From positions 541,001-605,000 of the forward strand of contig NZ_AP022839.1 in NCBI RefSeq assembly GCF_011764505.1: a stretch of DNA of 64,000 bases, read 5' to 3'. Within the stretch, counting starts at the first letter, position 1, and each line of letters starts with the position of its first letter. The notes below the pieces were generated by a model. The model did not search any database and was not told the DNA's origin. It worked only from the letters and a program-made list of their open reading frames with translations. The position numbers and the translations under genes were made by a program. The stretch is from Legionella antarctica (lineage in GTDB: Bacteria > Pseudomonadota > Gammaproteobacteria > Legionellales > Legionellaceae). Shown here piece after piece: positions 1-10,683 of this stretch.

Positions 1-881
1 ACTATAATCCCTTTTATACAGAAACCGGCATTGGTCGCGGGGCAAGTCTGTATTACTCTAAGATTGATCCTCAAAACCTTAATGTGAGTACATTTAGTTC
101 TGATCGTTATGGTTTTGATGTCAGTTATAATTTTCCTCTTGGAGAAGCAAGTAGTTTTCAATTAGGTTATGGATATCAGGATGTAAATATCAAAACAGTC
201 GGTCCTGTAATCCCCATTCAAAATTTTGTTAATTTATTTGGTTCGCATTTTCAAGAGGTTCGCTTGACTTCTGGTTGGAGTAGAAACAGCTATGATCAAC
301 TACCTTACCCAAACCGAGGTATAAATCAGCAAGCGATTGCAGTTGTTGCCTTGCCTGCAGCATCACAATCATTAACTTATTATAAAGGTTCTTATCAAGC
401 ACACGCTTATTATCCTTTGGGTCGCGGATGGATATTTTCTATTTTAGGGAACATAGGTTATGGAAATACATTCGAAAGTAACGGCCTTCCATTTTTTGAA
501 AACTACTATGCGGGTGGAACGGCGACACCGGGTCAGGTTCGCGGCTATGACAGCTTCTCTTTGGGTCCAATAGATAATTTTGGGAATGCTATTGGTGGTA
601 ACTTCCTGGTTAATGGAAGTGCGGGTCTTATTCTACCTTTTCCATTAAGCCGAGATAATATAAGGACTACAATTTTTGCGGATGCGGGTAACGTCTTTTC
701 CAGAGCGACTCCTGCAGCTTTAACTGGAGTTTTCGAAGGTCCATTACGATATTCAGCGGGTGTATCGCTAGAGTGGCGCTCTCCCTTTGGACCACTGGCA
801 TTTAGCATTGCCAAGGCCTTAAATCCACAGCCTTTAGATAAAACTCAATATTTCCAATTTGCCTTATCTTCAGGATTTTAG
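1..881 (+). CDS. bamA: Outer membrane protein assembly factor BamA (3' end only)
   Basis: This is the C-terminal part of the Omp85 beta-barrel that inserts proteins into the outer membrane. The reading frame is open from base 3, so the gene begins before the window. The strand-rich sequence carries the L6-loop signature VRGYDSFSLGP, the conserved VRGF/Y element that reaches into the barrel. It ends in an aromatic residue (FALSSGF), the usual outer-membrane C-terminal signal. Only the barrel is present; the POTRA domains lie outside. It is followed by a strong terminator and then skp and lpxD, the usual gammaproteobacterial order. The first Met seen in frame, at base 84, is internal and not a start. 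Confidence 0.93.
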   Translation, partial: YNPFYTETGIGRGASLYYSKIDPQNLNVSTFSSDRYGFDVSYNFPLGEASSFQLGYGYQDVNIKTVGPVIPIQNFVNLFGSHFQEVRLTSGWSRNSYDQLPYPNRGINQQAIAVVALPAASQSLTYYKGSYQAHAYYPLGRGWIFSILGNIGYGNTFESNGLPFFENYYAGGTATPGQVRGYDSFSLGPIDNFGNAIGGNFLVNGSAGLILPFPLSRDNIRTTIFADAGNVFSRATPAALTGVFEGPLRYSAGVSLEWRSPFGPLAFSIAKALNPQPLDKTQYFQFALSSGF

Positions 882-931
882 AAGCGCTAAAGAGGTTTCT
901 GAAAACAACTGCTTCATCCTGAGGCAAGAGA

Positions 932-988
932 ATCTGCAAAAGCTCATTTGCTTATTTTATAATCAGCTTTTGCAGATATATTTTTTTT
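932..988 (+). terminator. Rho-independent terminator after bamA
   Basis: A 13-bp perfect inverted repeat (arms 932-944 and 965-977) is followed by ATA and eight T. It lies about 50 bases after the bamA stop, so skp probably has its own promoter between here and 1145. Confidence 0.87.
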
Positions 989-1144
989 AAGGTGCTTGTC
1001 AACAGAACCAATATAAGCAACATTATTCACAAATAATTTACAGTTTTTGGTAAGTTTTAGGGAATTGTTGAAAACTAACGCTGTACATATCGCAACCTTT
1101 TTCGAATTGTGCTAGCATCACGATCTTTACATTAGGAGATAATT

Positions 1145-1645
1145 ATGAAGCGTATTAGTGCGGTCTTAGTCGCATTGGTTATTAGTTTATTTGGCACAAG
1201 TTTATTTGCTGATTGGGCAAAAATAGGCGTGGTTGATTTACAAAAAATCATGCAGACTTCTACCCAAATGAAGGCTATTCAACAAAAGCTGGAAAAAGAA
1301 TTTAAGCCTCGTCGTGACAAATTGGTTGCAGTGGAAACAAGCCTGAAAAGCGATATGGAGAAATTCAAGCGCGACAGCACTATTATGAGTGCTACTCAAA
1401 AGAAAGAGCTGGAAAAGAAAATAGTTGCCTCACAACAACAATTTGAACGAGATGGACAACAGTATCAGCAAGAATTAAGTACTGCTCATAATGAAGCAAT
1501 GGAAGGTTTGTATTCCAAAGTTCGCGGTGCGATCGGTAAAATTGCCAAAGATGAAAAATACGACATTATTGTTCAGAAAGATGCTGCTCCATTTAGCTCT
1601 GAAGCTCTTGATGTTACTGATAAAGTTATCAAAGCAATTAACTAG
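1145..1645 (+). CDS. skp: Periplasmic chaperone Skp/OmpH
   Basis: Skp is a trimeric periplasmic chaperone that carries unfolded outer membrane proteins to the Bam complex. The 166-residue product has a classical signal peptide (about residues 1-22, cleavage after SLFA). The mature part begins with the family motif KIGVVDLQKIM and continues as a long charged helical region typical of the Skp tentacles. Length matches the family (about 160 residues). The start is supported by a purine-rich AGGAGA ribosome binding site. It sits between bamA and lpxD, its standard position. Confidence 0.93.
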   Translation: MKRISAVLVALVISLFGTSLFADWAKIGVVDLQKIMQTSTQMKAIQQKLEKEFKPRRDKLVAVETSLKSDMEKFKRDSTIMSATQKKELEKKIVASQQQFERDGQQYQQELSTAHNEAMEGLYSKVRGAIGKIAKDEKYDIIVQKDAAPFSSEALDVTDKVIKAIN

Positions 1646-1660
1646 TCTGGCGAAGATGAG

Positions 1661-2677
1661 TTGCTGACTTTAACGCAATTAGCAGATTATCTGGGGGGCG
1701 TGTGGCATGGCAGTGCCAATCACGCCATTTTCAGTTTATCCTCCTTGAGCCGTGCCACCTCTAAAGATGTTGCTTATTTCGATAATCTAATATTACAAAA
1801 GACGTTAGAAACTACTGCAGCAGGTGTAGTTTTATTAAAATTGGAACATAAATTTTTGTGCCCTGTGAATTCCATAATCGTACCCAATCCGCTAATGGCA
1901 ATGAATGAAGCAGCAAAGTATTTAACCTGTGCTAAAAAAAATAGTTCGGAAATACATCATAGTGCTCAAATTCATCACTCCGTACAATTAGGTCAGCGAG
2001 TTTCCATAGGTGCGAATACTGTGATAGAGGAGCAGGTTGAACTGGATGATGACGTTTGCATCGGTTCTAATACTGTTGTTGAATCTTATGTTCGTATTGG
2101 AAGAAACAGTCAAATCGGTCATGGGGTGACCATTCACTCAGGTAGTCGAGTTGGACAAGATGCATTATTCAATGATGGATGTATCATTGGTGCTTCACCT
2201 TTTAATTACTCAAAATGCCATGGTACTTGGCGACAAGGAGCAGCTGTAGGGGGGGTGGTTATTTCGCATGGCGTTCATATTGGTGCGAATACGGTCATTG
2301 ACAGGGGGGCATACAGCGACACTTATATGGCTGAAGGAGTTTGTATCGATAATCTCGTCCAAATTGCCCATGATGTGGTTATAGGATCGAATACTGCAAT
2401 AGCAGGTTGTGTGGCTATTGGTGCTCATGCTCAGATTGGTTCTGATTGCATTATTGGTGGTGCAAGTTGTATAGCAGCAAATGTTCAGTTATCCGATGAT
2501 GTAGTGATTACCGGAATGTCTACCGTTAGTAAATCAATTGCAAAGTCAGGGATTTATTCTTCAGGAACTTTAGCCCATGAACATCAACGCTGGCGTCGCA
2601 ATGCGGCACGTTTCAGACGTTTAGATGATTTCATAACAAGGCTTGGAGTATTGGAGAGGAAAATAGAGACTTCCTAG
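1661..2677 (+). CDS. lpxD: UDP-3-O-acylglucosamine N-acyltransferase LpxD
   Basis: LpxD is the third lipid A enzyme and adds the N-linked 3-hydroxyacyl chain from acyl-ACP to UDP-3-O-acylglucosamine. The 338-residue product has the N-terminal uridine-binding domain (about 1-100) and then many hexapeptide repeats (IGANTVIEEQVELDDDV type) forming a left-handed beta helix. The conserved catalytic-His region is visible (NLVQIAHDVVIG). The start is TTG; the only nearby ATG (1656) is out of frame and stops at once. It begins 15 bases after skp, so they are probably co-transcribed. Some Legionella carry more than one lpxD, so this may be one of two paralogues. Confidence 0.93.
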   Translation: MLTLTQLADYLGGVWHGSANHAIFSLSSLSRATSKDVAYFDNLILQKTLETTAAGVVLLKLEHKFLCPVNSIIVPNPLMAMNEAAKYLTCAKKNSSEIHHSAQIHHSVQLGQRVSIGANTVIEEQVELDDDVCIGSNTVVESYVRIGRNSQIGHGVTIHSGSRVGQDALFNDGCIIGASPFNYSKCHGTWRQGAAVGGVVISHGVHIGANTVIDRGAYSDTYMAEGVCIDNLVQIAHDVVIGSNTAIAGCVAIGAHAQIGSDCIIGGASCIAANVQLSDDVVITGMSTVSKSIAKSGIYSSGTLAHEHQRWRRNAARFRRLDDFITRLGVLERKIETS

Positions 2678-2846
2678 CTCCATAAAAATTGTGTACTTCG
2701 TTATTTGTATTATATTATTGTTGACATAGCTCGATTCTAAATAACGATGATGTGATAAATTTTGAAATTTACGATTGATTAGAGCTGATGAAAACAAGAT
2801 AATGCTCTTTCTTTAAAGAAATTGATGATTAAATGAGAAACAGTGT

Positions 2847-3299
2847 ATGAGTGAACTTATAGATATAAATCAGATTTTCAAATTGTTGCCACACCGTTAT
2901 CCATTTATTCTGGTTGATAGAGTGCTGGAATATAAAACATTGGATTATTTGACAGCAATTAAAAACGTTACCATCAATGAGAATTTTTTTACAGGTCATT
3001 TTCCAGGTAACCCAATAATGCCTGGAGTACTAATGCTTGAAGCTCTGGCCCAAGCCTGTGCTATTCTATCCAGTTTATCTCGTGAACCTACAGAAGGACA
3101 CGATGTGTTGCATTTTTTTGCTGGCATTGATAATGCGCGATTTAAACATGTCGTTACTCCGGGCGATCAATTACGCCTGGAAGTGAAGTTGACCGGAAGA
3201 AAAAGAGATTTTTGGCGTATGCATGGCGAGGCTTACGTAGGTGATAAACTAGCGTGTTCCGCAGACTTATTAAGCGCAGCAAAGGAAATTAAAAAGTGA
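2847..3299 (+). CDS. fabZ: 3-hydroxyacyl-ACP dehydratase FabZ
   Basis: FabZ dehydrates 3-hydroxyacyl-ACP in fatty acid elongation. The 150-residue hot-dog protein shows the active-site His region (LPHRYPFILVDRV) and the conserved block GHFPGNPIMPGVLMLEALAQ containing the catalytic Glu. The stop overlaps the GTG start of lpxA by 4 bp, so the two are translationally coupled. FabZ and LpxA compete for or use the same 3-hydroxyacyl-ACP pool, which explains their usual linkage. Confidence 0.95.
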   Translation: MSELIDINQIFKLLPHRYPFILVDRVLEYKTLDYLTAIKNVTINENFFTGHFPGNPIMPGVLMLEALAQACAILSSLSREPTEGHDVLHFFAGIDNARFKHVVTPGDQLRLEVKLTGRKRDFWRMHGEAYVGDKLACSADLLSAAKEIKK

Positions 3300-4066
3300 T
3301 AGATGAAAGAGCGATGATTCACCCATCTGCAAAATTGGCAAAAGGGGTATCAGTAGGCCCTGGAACAGTAATAGGTGCGGACGTTGAGATTGGTGAAAAT
3401 ACCTGGATAGGTCCCCATGTAGTAATCGAAGGTCCTACCACCATTGGTAAAAACAATAAAATTTTTCAATTTGCTTCAGTAGGCGATGAGCCTCAGGATA
3501 TTACCTATAAAGGAGAGCCAACACGACTTGAAATTGGCGATAATAATGTGATACGTGAGTATTGCATGATAAGTCGTGGCACCGTGAAAGGCGGAGGAGT
3601 CACTCGGGTTGGTAATGGTAATTTTTTAATGGCTTACTCGCACATAGGACATGATTGCATGGTTGGCGACCAAATTATTATGGTAAATTATGCAGCTTTG
3701 TCAGGCCATGTAACTGTTGATGATTATGCAATTATTGGTCCTTACGCCGCGATTCATCAATTTTGTCATGTGGGGGTTTATGCTTTTATTGCAAGAGCTA
3801 CTTATGTGACTAAAGACGTTTTGCCTTATGTAATGATCGCAGGGCACACAACTTCCGCGTGTGGTATTAATACCGTAGGTTTACGAAGAAGAGGATTTTC
3901 GTCTTCAGCAATCGATTGCTTGCGACGCGCCTATAAAATAATTTTCCGTAAGGGACTGACAGTACAACAAGCCGTTACTGAGCTGGAGTTGATGCAGCAG
4001 GAATGTCCTGAAGTAATTCCTATGATTGATGCATTAAACAAATCCACCCGCGGCATAGTGAGATAA
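3296..4066 (+). CDS. lpxA: UDP-N-acetylglucosamine acyltransferase LpxA
   Basis: LpxA catalyses the first lipid A step, transfer of 3-hydroxyacyl from ACP to the 3-OH of UDP-GlcNAc. The 256-residue protein has N-terminal hexapeptide repeats and a helical C-terminal domain. The catalytic His lies in a block of the type AYSHIGHDCMVGD. The GTG start at 3296 gives an N-terminus (MIDERAMIHPSAKLAKGV) that aligns with the family. A downstream ATG at 3314 is an alternative but would remove the first conserved residues. It overlaps fabZ by 4 bp. Confidence 0.95.
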   Translation: MIDERAMIHPSAKLAKGVSVGPGTVIGADVEIGENTWIGPHVVIEGPTTIGKNNKIFQFASVGDEPQDITYKGEPTRLEIGDNNVIREYCMISRGTVKGGGVTRVGNGNFLMAYSHIGHDCMVGDQIIMVNYAALSGHVTVDDYAIIGPYAAIHQFCHVGVYAFIARATYVTKDVLPYVMIAGHTTSACGINTVGLRRRGFSSSAIDCLRRAYKIIFRKGLTVQQAVTELELMQQECPEVIPMIDALNKSTRGIVR

Positions 4067-4069
4067 GCA

Positions 4070-5792
<1,723 letters not shown>

Positions 5793-6037
5793 TCAAATTC
5801 TTGATAGCTACCATTCCCTGACCGTTCATAGGTTCTGCTACTTGCCATATGCATTCAATGCAGACCGGGTGTCGTGAAACCTATCCCGGGATCAGATTGC
5901 TTGGGTTGGAGTCCCTCTTTTCTTTACACCGAAGCCTCTGGCGAGATCCTTCGTTCGCTGGTTGCAAACTCTTCGATCTTTACCTAAGATTTAGGTGGGA
6001 TAGTATAAAAGCCCTCTTACTGTTGACAAGGAACAAC

Positions 6038-6850
6038 ATGCGGGTACCAAAAATTTATGCTTTTATAACAAATAATCACAAATTTGTAAGGACTATTTTT
6101 ATTGCCCTGGCGATCATAATACCTTTGCTGGTTTATATATTTATCCCCCGAATTCCACAATGGAGCAGTTATCATCAATTCGTTGATGTACGTAAAACAT
6201 GGGGAATCCCAAATTTTTGGAATGTTGTTTCGAATATACCTTTCTTTTTAGTCAGTATTCTGGGGCTCATATCAGTACAGCAGCAATGGAAAAATAATAA
6301 TTTAACAATAAAAGAAATCATTGTTTTTTTAATATTATTTATGGGTATCTTACTTATCAGCATTGGATCATCTTATTATCATTGGTCGCCAGATAATAAT
6401 AGATTAGTATGGGATAGAATTCCGATAACGATTGTTTTTATGTCTCTGTTGGCTTTGACTATCATGGAGCGAGTCAATTTTCACTTGGGGCTTTGGCTTT
6501 TAATTCCACTTATAGCCTTGGGAATTTACTCTGTTTTATATTGGCATTGGACTGAACTATCAGGACAAGGTGATATAAGACTTTATGGTTTAGTGCAGTT
6601 TTATTCGATTTTTTTAATTTTGTTTATTCTACTTCTCTTTCCTAAACCTTATCCTCCATTATATCTCTATATATGGATGTTTATTTTCTATGTCCTGGCA
6701 AAATTATTTGAATACCTTGATCCGATAATGGATGGATTGCTAAGCGGACATACTTTAAAACATCTTTGTGCCGCAATAAGCACATATTTTATAGTGGTCA
6801 TGGTAAATGTTCATCAGAGAGACAAAACAGGAAGTTACCGGGTTAATTAA
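6038..6850 (+). CDS. CREST-superfamily (alkaline ceramidase-like) membrane protein
   Basis: This is a 270-residue polytopic membrane protein with about seven hydrophobic segments. A central block containing SSYYHWSPDNNRLVWDRIP resembles the Ser/His/Asp signature of the CREST membrane hydrolases (alkaline ceramidases, PAQR and Per1 proteins). The C-terminal GHTLKHLCAA could supply the paired histidines. In that family these residues bind zinc and hydrolyse amide bonds in lipids. The open frame extends upstream to 5849, but that part is hydrophilic and unlike the rest. ATG 6038 has a good AAGGAA ribosome binding site 5-6 bases upstream, so I start there. The substrate is unknown. Confidence 0.68.
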   Translation: MRVPKIYAFITNNHKFVRTIFIALAIIIPLLVYIFIPRIPQWSSYHQFVDVRKTWGIPNFWNVVSNIPFFLVSILGLISVQQQWKNNNLTIKEIIVFLILFMGILLISIGSSYYHWSPDNNRLVWDRIPITIVFMSLLALTIMERVNFHLGLWLLIPLIALGIYSVLYWHWTELSGQGDIRLYGLVQFYSIFLILFILLLFPKPYPPLYLYIWMFIFYVLAKLFEYLDPIMDGLLSGHTLKHLCAAISTYFIVVMVNVHQRDKTGSYRVN

Positions 6851-7191
6851 TCTTAAGTTTTATTTGGAGTACTGAGCTACTGTTATTAAATAGATTAAAT
6901 CAATCAACCGGAAAAGAAAAATAATCTTCACTAACCTATGGAACACTGATACATTGATCTTATCTCATTTCCTGGGGCTGTGAATAGTTGATTTTGAAAT
7001 CCCGACTGTACGGGGTAGACCCAACACTCGTACAAAATAGAATCATTGGGCTCGATGAGAGTGAAGATCTCTCGAACAAGTCGCGGGACATCGAAGATTA
7101 ATTATCAATAGACCTGGAAGGATGAGTGATAAAGTAAGTAAATTAAATTAGATAAGGATTATTTAATTAATATTTTCAATGGAAGCTGTCT
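6851..7191. other. Intergenic stretch, no gene seen
   Basis: This 341-bp AT-rich spacer lies between two plus-strand membrane protein genes. I see no convincing open frame, tRNA or strong terminator. Weak short inverted repeats occur around 7003-7020. The last 50 bases hold a GGAAG ribosome binding site for the next gene. Confidence 0.6.
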
Positions 7192-8220
7192 ATGACATGC
7201 TCAGGGCGACACAATAAAAACACCTGGTTTTGGAAGCCATTCTGCTGGTTGACGACGCTAATCAAATTTCTCTTTAAACTGGGCCTCATCGTATGGGCTG
7301 GTTTGGCCATTTATTATTCCAATCTGCCATGGATTGCTGTGCGGTTTAGCCTATCGATAACGTTTACTCTATTTGGAATTTGGACTTTATGGTTTGCAGA
7401 CAAACCACGTATGCTTATGATTTATATGGCATTATACATGGGGTTGCTTGTATGGTGGAGCACTATCTTGCCTTCCCATGATCGTATATGGCGCCCTGAA
7501 GTTGCCGTAATGCCAAGAGCTATCATCACTGGAGATAAGGTACGATTTACTGGTTTTCGTAACTTTGACTATCGAAGCAGAGATGATTTCACGGTCAGAT
7601 ATGAAGAGCGTGAGGTATCTCTGTCGCACTTAATTGGACTGGATCTCTATATTTCTTATTGGACCCCAGGGCCTGTAGGACACACATTCCTGAGCTTTAT
7701 CTTTGATAATGCAGCACCTGTTAGTATTTCAATCGAAACAAGGCCAGAAGTCGGCGAAGGGTTCTCGCCAATCGGCTCGCTTTTCAAGCAATTTGAACTG
7801 ATTTACGTAGTAGGAGACGAGCGTGACCTGGTTCGTGTTCGTACGAATTTCCGGGGTGAGAAGACCTACCTCTACCACATCAAGATCTCATCCGAAAATC
7901 TTCGTAAACTCTTTATGGTCTACCTCAAGCGGATCAATGAACTTGCTGATAAACCGGAGTTCTACAATTTGCTAAGTAACAGTTGTACTATAAATATACT
8001 ACGTTATGCAAACAAGGCGGGAAGGGTTGGACGCGTAGACATCCGCCATTATTTAAACGGCTGGATCGACACATATCTCTATGCTAAAGGATGGCTGAAA
8101 ACCACAATATTTTTTGAAGAGTTACGTCAACGCTCTCTGATTAACAGGGCCGCTAGAGCCGCTAATAAAAGTGTGAGGTTTTCTCAACGTATTCGCGCTT
8201 CGCTGCCACTAAATGATTAA
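7192..8220 (+). CDS. DUF4105 (Lnb N-terminal-like) membrane protein
   Basis: The 342-residue protein has about three N-terminal hydrophobic helices (about 15-90) followed by a soluble, presumably periplasmic, domain. That domain matches DUF4105: a conserved GPVGHTFLSF block with a His, then EVGEGFSPIGS, and later a conserved Cys in LLSNSCTINI. In the related lipoprotein N-acyltransferase Lnb the equivalent Cys and His are catalytic. This gene lacks the C-terminal Lnb extension, so acyltransferase activity is possible but not shown. It stands alone, 275 bases before an insertion sequence. Confidence 0.7.
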   Translation: MTCSGRHNKNTWFWKPFCWLTTLIKFLFKLGLIVWAGLAIYYSNLPWIAVRFSLSITFTLFGIWTLWFADKPRMLMIYMALYMGLLVWWSTILPSHDRIWRPEVAVMPRAIITGDKVRFTGFRNFDYRSRDDFTVRYEEREVSLSHLIGLDLYISYWTPGPVGHTFLSFIFDNAAPVSISIETRPEVGEGFSPIGSLFKQFELIYVVGDERDLVRVRTNFRGEKTYLYHIKISSENLRKLFMVYLKRINELADKPEFYNLLSNSCTINILRYANKAGRVGRVDIRHYLNGWIDTYLYAKGWLKTTIFFEELRQRSLINRAARAANKSVRFSQRIRASLPLND

Positions 8221-8487
8221 TGCTGTTTTCTTTAAATTTGCAGTCAGACCAATGAAGTGGCACCTAAAAATATGAAGCAAATATTTTTTTTTTATTGCTA
8301 TGGGGTATTATTATAATTTAACAGATTTTCCTCCGTTTAAAATTTATTGAGGACAAAAATTTGAAACAGTGATACATAGCTTTGTTTTGCGCTTAAAATT
8401 AGTAAAAAAAAGTTAATTAGATTCCTGAAAATTAACTTGACGGCGCCCTTACTTAGGATTGAATTAGGTTCTACACTAATATTATAA

Positions 8488-8495
8488 AAATATAT
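8488..8495. repeat. Target-site duplication of IS66-type copy 1 (left)
   Basis: AAATATAT directly precedes the left inverted repeat and is repeated exactly at 10612-10619 after the right one. Eight bases is the duplication size expected for the IS66 family. Confidence 0.9.
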
Positions 8496-8575
8496 GTATC
8501 CTGTCAGAATCGCCGGGTAAGTGTCTGCCACTGAGCCCGGACTAATCCGAGCCGCGCGCGTCAGCAAGCGGAATT
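8496..8575. repeat. Left 80-bp terminal inverted repeat, copy 1
   Basis: It pairs with 10532-10611. The only mismatches are at positions 41 and 47 of the repeat. It is much longer than the short ends usually described for insertion sequences. Confidence 0.92.
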
Positions 8576-8587
8576 ATCTCGAGATGC

Positions 8588-10279
8588 TTATGTGGTGCAT
8601 GGAACCTGCCGCACTTTAAGTAAGATTAATTCAGCCAATGATGGCATTTCAAATTTTTTAGTCACCCTATCGTAAATATACTGATAAACGTTAACTTTCA
8701 GTTTTCTGGCCGTCTGTACAATCGTGGCAAACGTATCCTTTGATTTGGTGCCATTTTGGGAGACCGTTTGGAGATTGATGTCGCGTATCCTTGCTTGAAA
8801 CCGTGTCCCTAATTCAGAGGCATTGTTGTGCAATGGCAGAAATGGATGGTCTAACACCAATAATAACGCTTGTTTTTTAGCACGTGTCTTTGCAATGCGT
8901 TGATCTAAAACATCATAGCCTGTCGTGGTTGCGAACAAAGTATCAAATTGCATTGATAGTTGTTGGGCCATTGATTGAGATGGAGCCGTCTTGTAAGTCA
9001 ATAATGCATGGTAGAAATCCCATAATTGCTCAAGAAATACAGCCAATATATTCTGATTCATATCTGAGAATGGAGTGAGTTTTTTATAATGACGACCTTC
9101 ATGGATCCAGCACAGCGCATGATGTAGGGCCAATTTATTAAACTGAGGCGCATCATCTGTCATTAAATAATGGATGAAGTATTTCGAGTGCTGATAATAG
9201 GCAAGAGCTGCTGACTCAAGAATTATGCGTCGATTCGTGCTGTGTTTTTTTGGATTTGGAAAAAGTGTTCCCATCAAACTATCGATTGATTCACGTGTGA
9301 GGGGTTGTGCATGCAGCATTGGTTTAATTTGATCCAACCATTTTTTTGCGAGACCAAACTCATCCATTAACTCATAAGCCTCCTGATTAAACATAAACTT
9401 TAATTGGTCTCGACACAGCAACTCCAATAAGGTCAAGCGATCTTTTTTACGACGAGTGAAGTATGCTGTAAAAAAGTCATTACATAAAACATGGGTGTAG
9501 TGATTTTTGCCGTTAACACGACTGCCTGTGTCATCCATCTGCTGGTACAAGCCTGCGTTGCTACCGGCATCGACAATATCTTCTTTTTCCTGATGAAAAA
9601 TATCATTGCCTTCTGTCAGCATGGAAGCAATTTTACCATGTGATATTTGAATACCACATGTTTTTAAAAAGCGCTCAATGGCGCTCTCCGTCATCCCTGC
9701 ATCACGGTATAATGTGATGACCAGCGCTTTAACCCCAGGACCAAATTCACTGCCCTTATATTCGCCAGGAATCGGCGCAATAAAGGTTTTTTTCAAAGAT
9801 GGTGAGTAATACGTTTCCAGCTTGAATTCAACATTATCCGTGATGATTTTTAGATCCTGGATGATTCGAATCTCAAAACCCTTGAACTTGGCGTCATCTG
9901 GCAGCGTTGCTTTGTCCAGAGCAATCGTAACACGTCTATCAATACGTACGTTTTTTTTGTCTTTGCCTGTGTTTTTATTGTTCCCTTTACCACGTTTATT
10001 GCGATCTCCTTCAGATGAATGATTGGAATTGCCTGTATTATCGCCATTGCTACCTTTGGATTGACCGCGAATATTAGGTTTGCCCTGTTCACCCTTAAGG
10101 CGGTTTATCTCATCACGTAATACTTGGTTTTCCTCTCTGAGCAAAGCATTTTCTTCGGCAAGCATTTCGACCAAATTAACCAATACCTTAATGATAGTCA
10201 CGGCCTTTTTGTCGGCAAGACTATCGATATCTTTTGTTAACTCATCTAAAACTTGTTTGATTTCTTGGCGTTTCATCAT
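8588..10279 (-). CDS. IS66-family transposase (copy 1)
   Basis: The 563-residue DDE transposase has an N-terminal leucine-zipper-like coiled coil (about 35-65), a basic, Asn/Gly-rich linker (about 70-112) and the catalytic core. The first catalytic Asp is in QQMDDTGSR (about 249-250). The family block LALHHALCWIHEGRHYKKL precedes a C-terminal LHNNASELGTRFQAR segment that holds the conserved Glu. It encodes the same protein as the copy at 13420-15111. It reads away from the solute-binding protein gene. Confidence 0.93.
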   Translation of the reverse strand: MMKRQEIKQVLDELTKDIDSLADKKAVTIIKVLVNLVEMLAEENALLREENQVLRDEINRLKGEQGKPNIRGQSKGSNGDNTGNSNHSSEGDRNKRGKGNNKNTGKDKKNVRIDRRVTIALDKATLPDDAKFKGFEIRIIQDLKIITDNVEFKLETYYSPSLKKTFIAPIPGEYKGSEFGPGVKALVITLYRDAGMTESAIERFLKTCGIQISHGKIASMLTEGNDIFHQEKEDIVDAGSNAGLYQQMDDTGSRVNGKNHYTHVLCNDFFTAYFTRRKKDRLTLLELLCRDQLKFMFNQEAYELMDEFGLAKKWLDQIKPMLHAQPLTRESIDSLMGTLFPNPKKHSTNRRIILESAALAYYQHSKYFIHYLMTDDAPQFNKLALHHALCWIHEGRHYKKLTPFSDMNQNILAVFLEQLWDFYHALLTYKTAPSQSMAQQLSMQFDTLFATTTGYDVLDQRIAKTRAKKQALLLVLDHPFLPLHNNASELGTRFQARIRDINLQTVSQNGTKSKDTFATIVQTARKLKVNVYQYIYDRVTKKFEMPSLAELILLKVRQVPCTT

Positions 10280-10531
10280 CTACCACTGCGTTACTAATGC
10301 TGATACGGCAATCATAACATGACTTTTTTTGAACGCATTTTTCGAGTTTTAACGCCACTAAGGGCTAAGAAAAAATCTGACCTCAGGAGGGAGATGTTTT
10401 ATTAGTGAAAGGGGCTACATTGTGATCTTGGGGATCTTAGGGCATGCATATTGCATGACTTACGTTTGATATGGAAAAACATCAGTTTTACAGAAAAACC
10501 GTGTCAATAGGTATTTTGAATATTTTTAAAG

Positions 10532-10611
10532 AATTCCGCTTGCTGACGCGCGCGGCTCGGATTAATCCGGACTCAGTGGCAGACACTTACCCGGCGATTC
10601 TGACAGGATAC
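10532..10611. repeat. Right 80-bp terminal inverted repeat, copy 1
   Basis: Inverted partner of 8496-8575. It is followed by the second target copy AAATATAT at 10612-10619. Confidence 0.92.
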
Positions 10612-10683
10612 AAATATATTTACCTTGTAGTGGAAGTAATTAGATTAGGTTAGCTGATATGGACTAATTTAAAGGACTAAAAT

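Larger units (their letters stand above)
8496..10611 (-). mobile_element. IS66-family element (single-transposase type), copy 1
   Basis: A complete 2,116-bp insertion sequence begins GTATCC and ends GGATAC. Its 80-bp terminal inverted repeats (8496-8575 and 10532-10611) differ at only two positions. The flanking 8-bp duplication AAATATAT shows a clean insertion. It carries one transposase gene on the minus strand and no TnpA/TnpB accessory genes, which fits the ISBst12-like subgroup. It sits in the intergenic region upstream of the solute-binding protein gene at 10684. It appears identical to the copy at 13328-15443, so transposition is recent. Confidence 0.93.

Noticed and set aside
5849..6037. 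63-codon upstream extension of the CREST-type gene
   Set aside because: It has no good ribosome binding site and its composition is unlike the membrane protein. ATG 6038 has a proper AAGGAA site.
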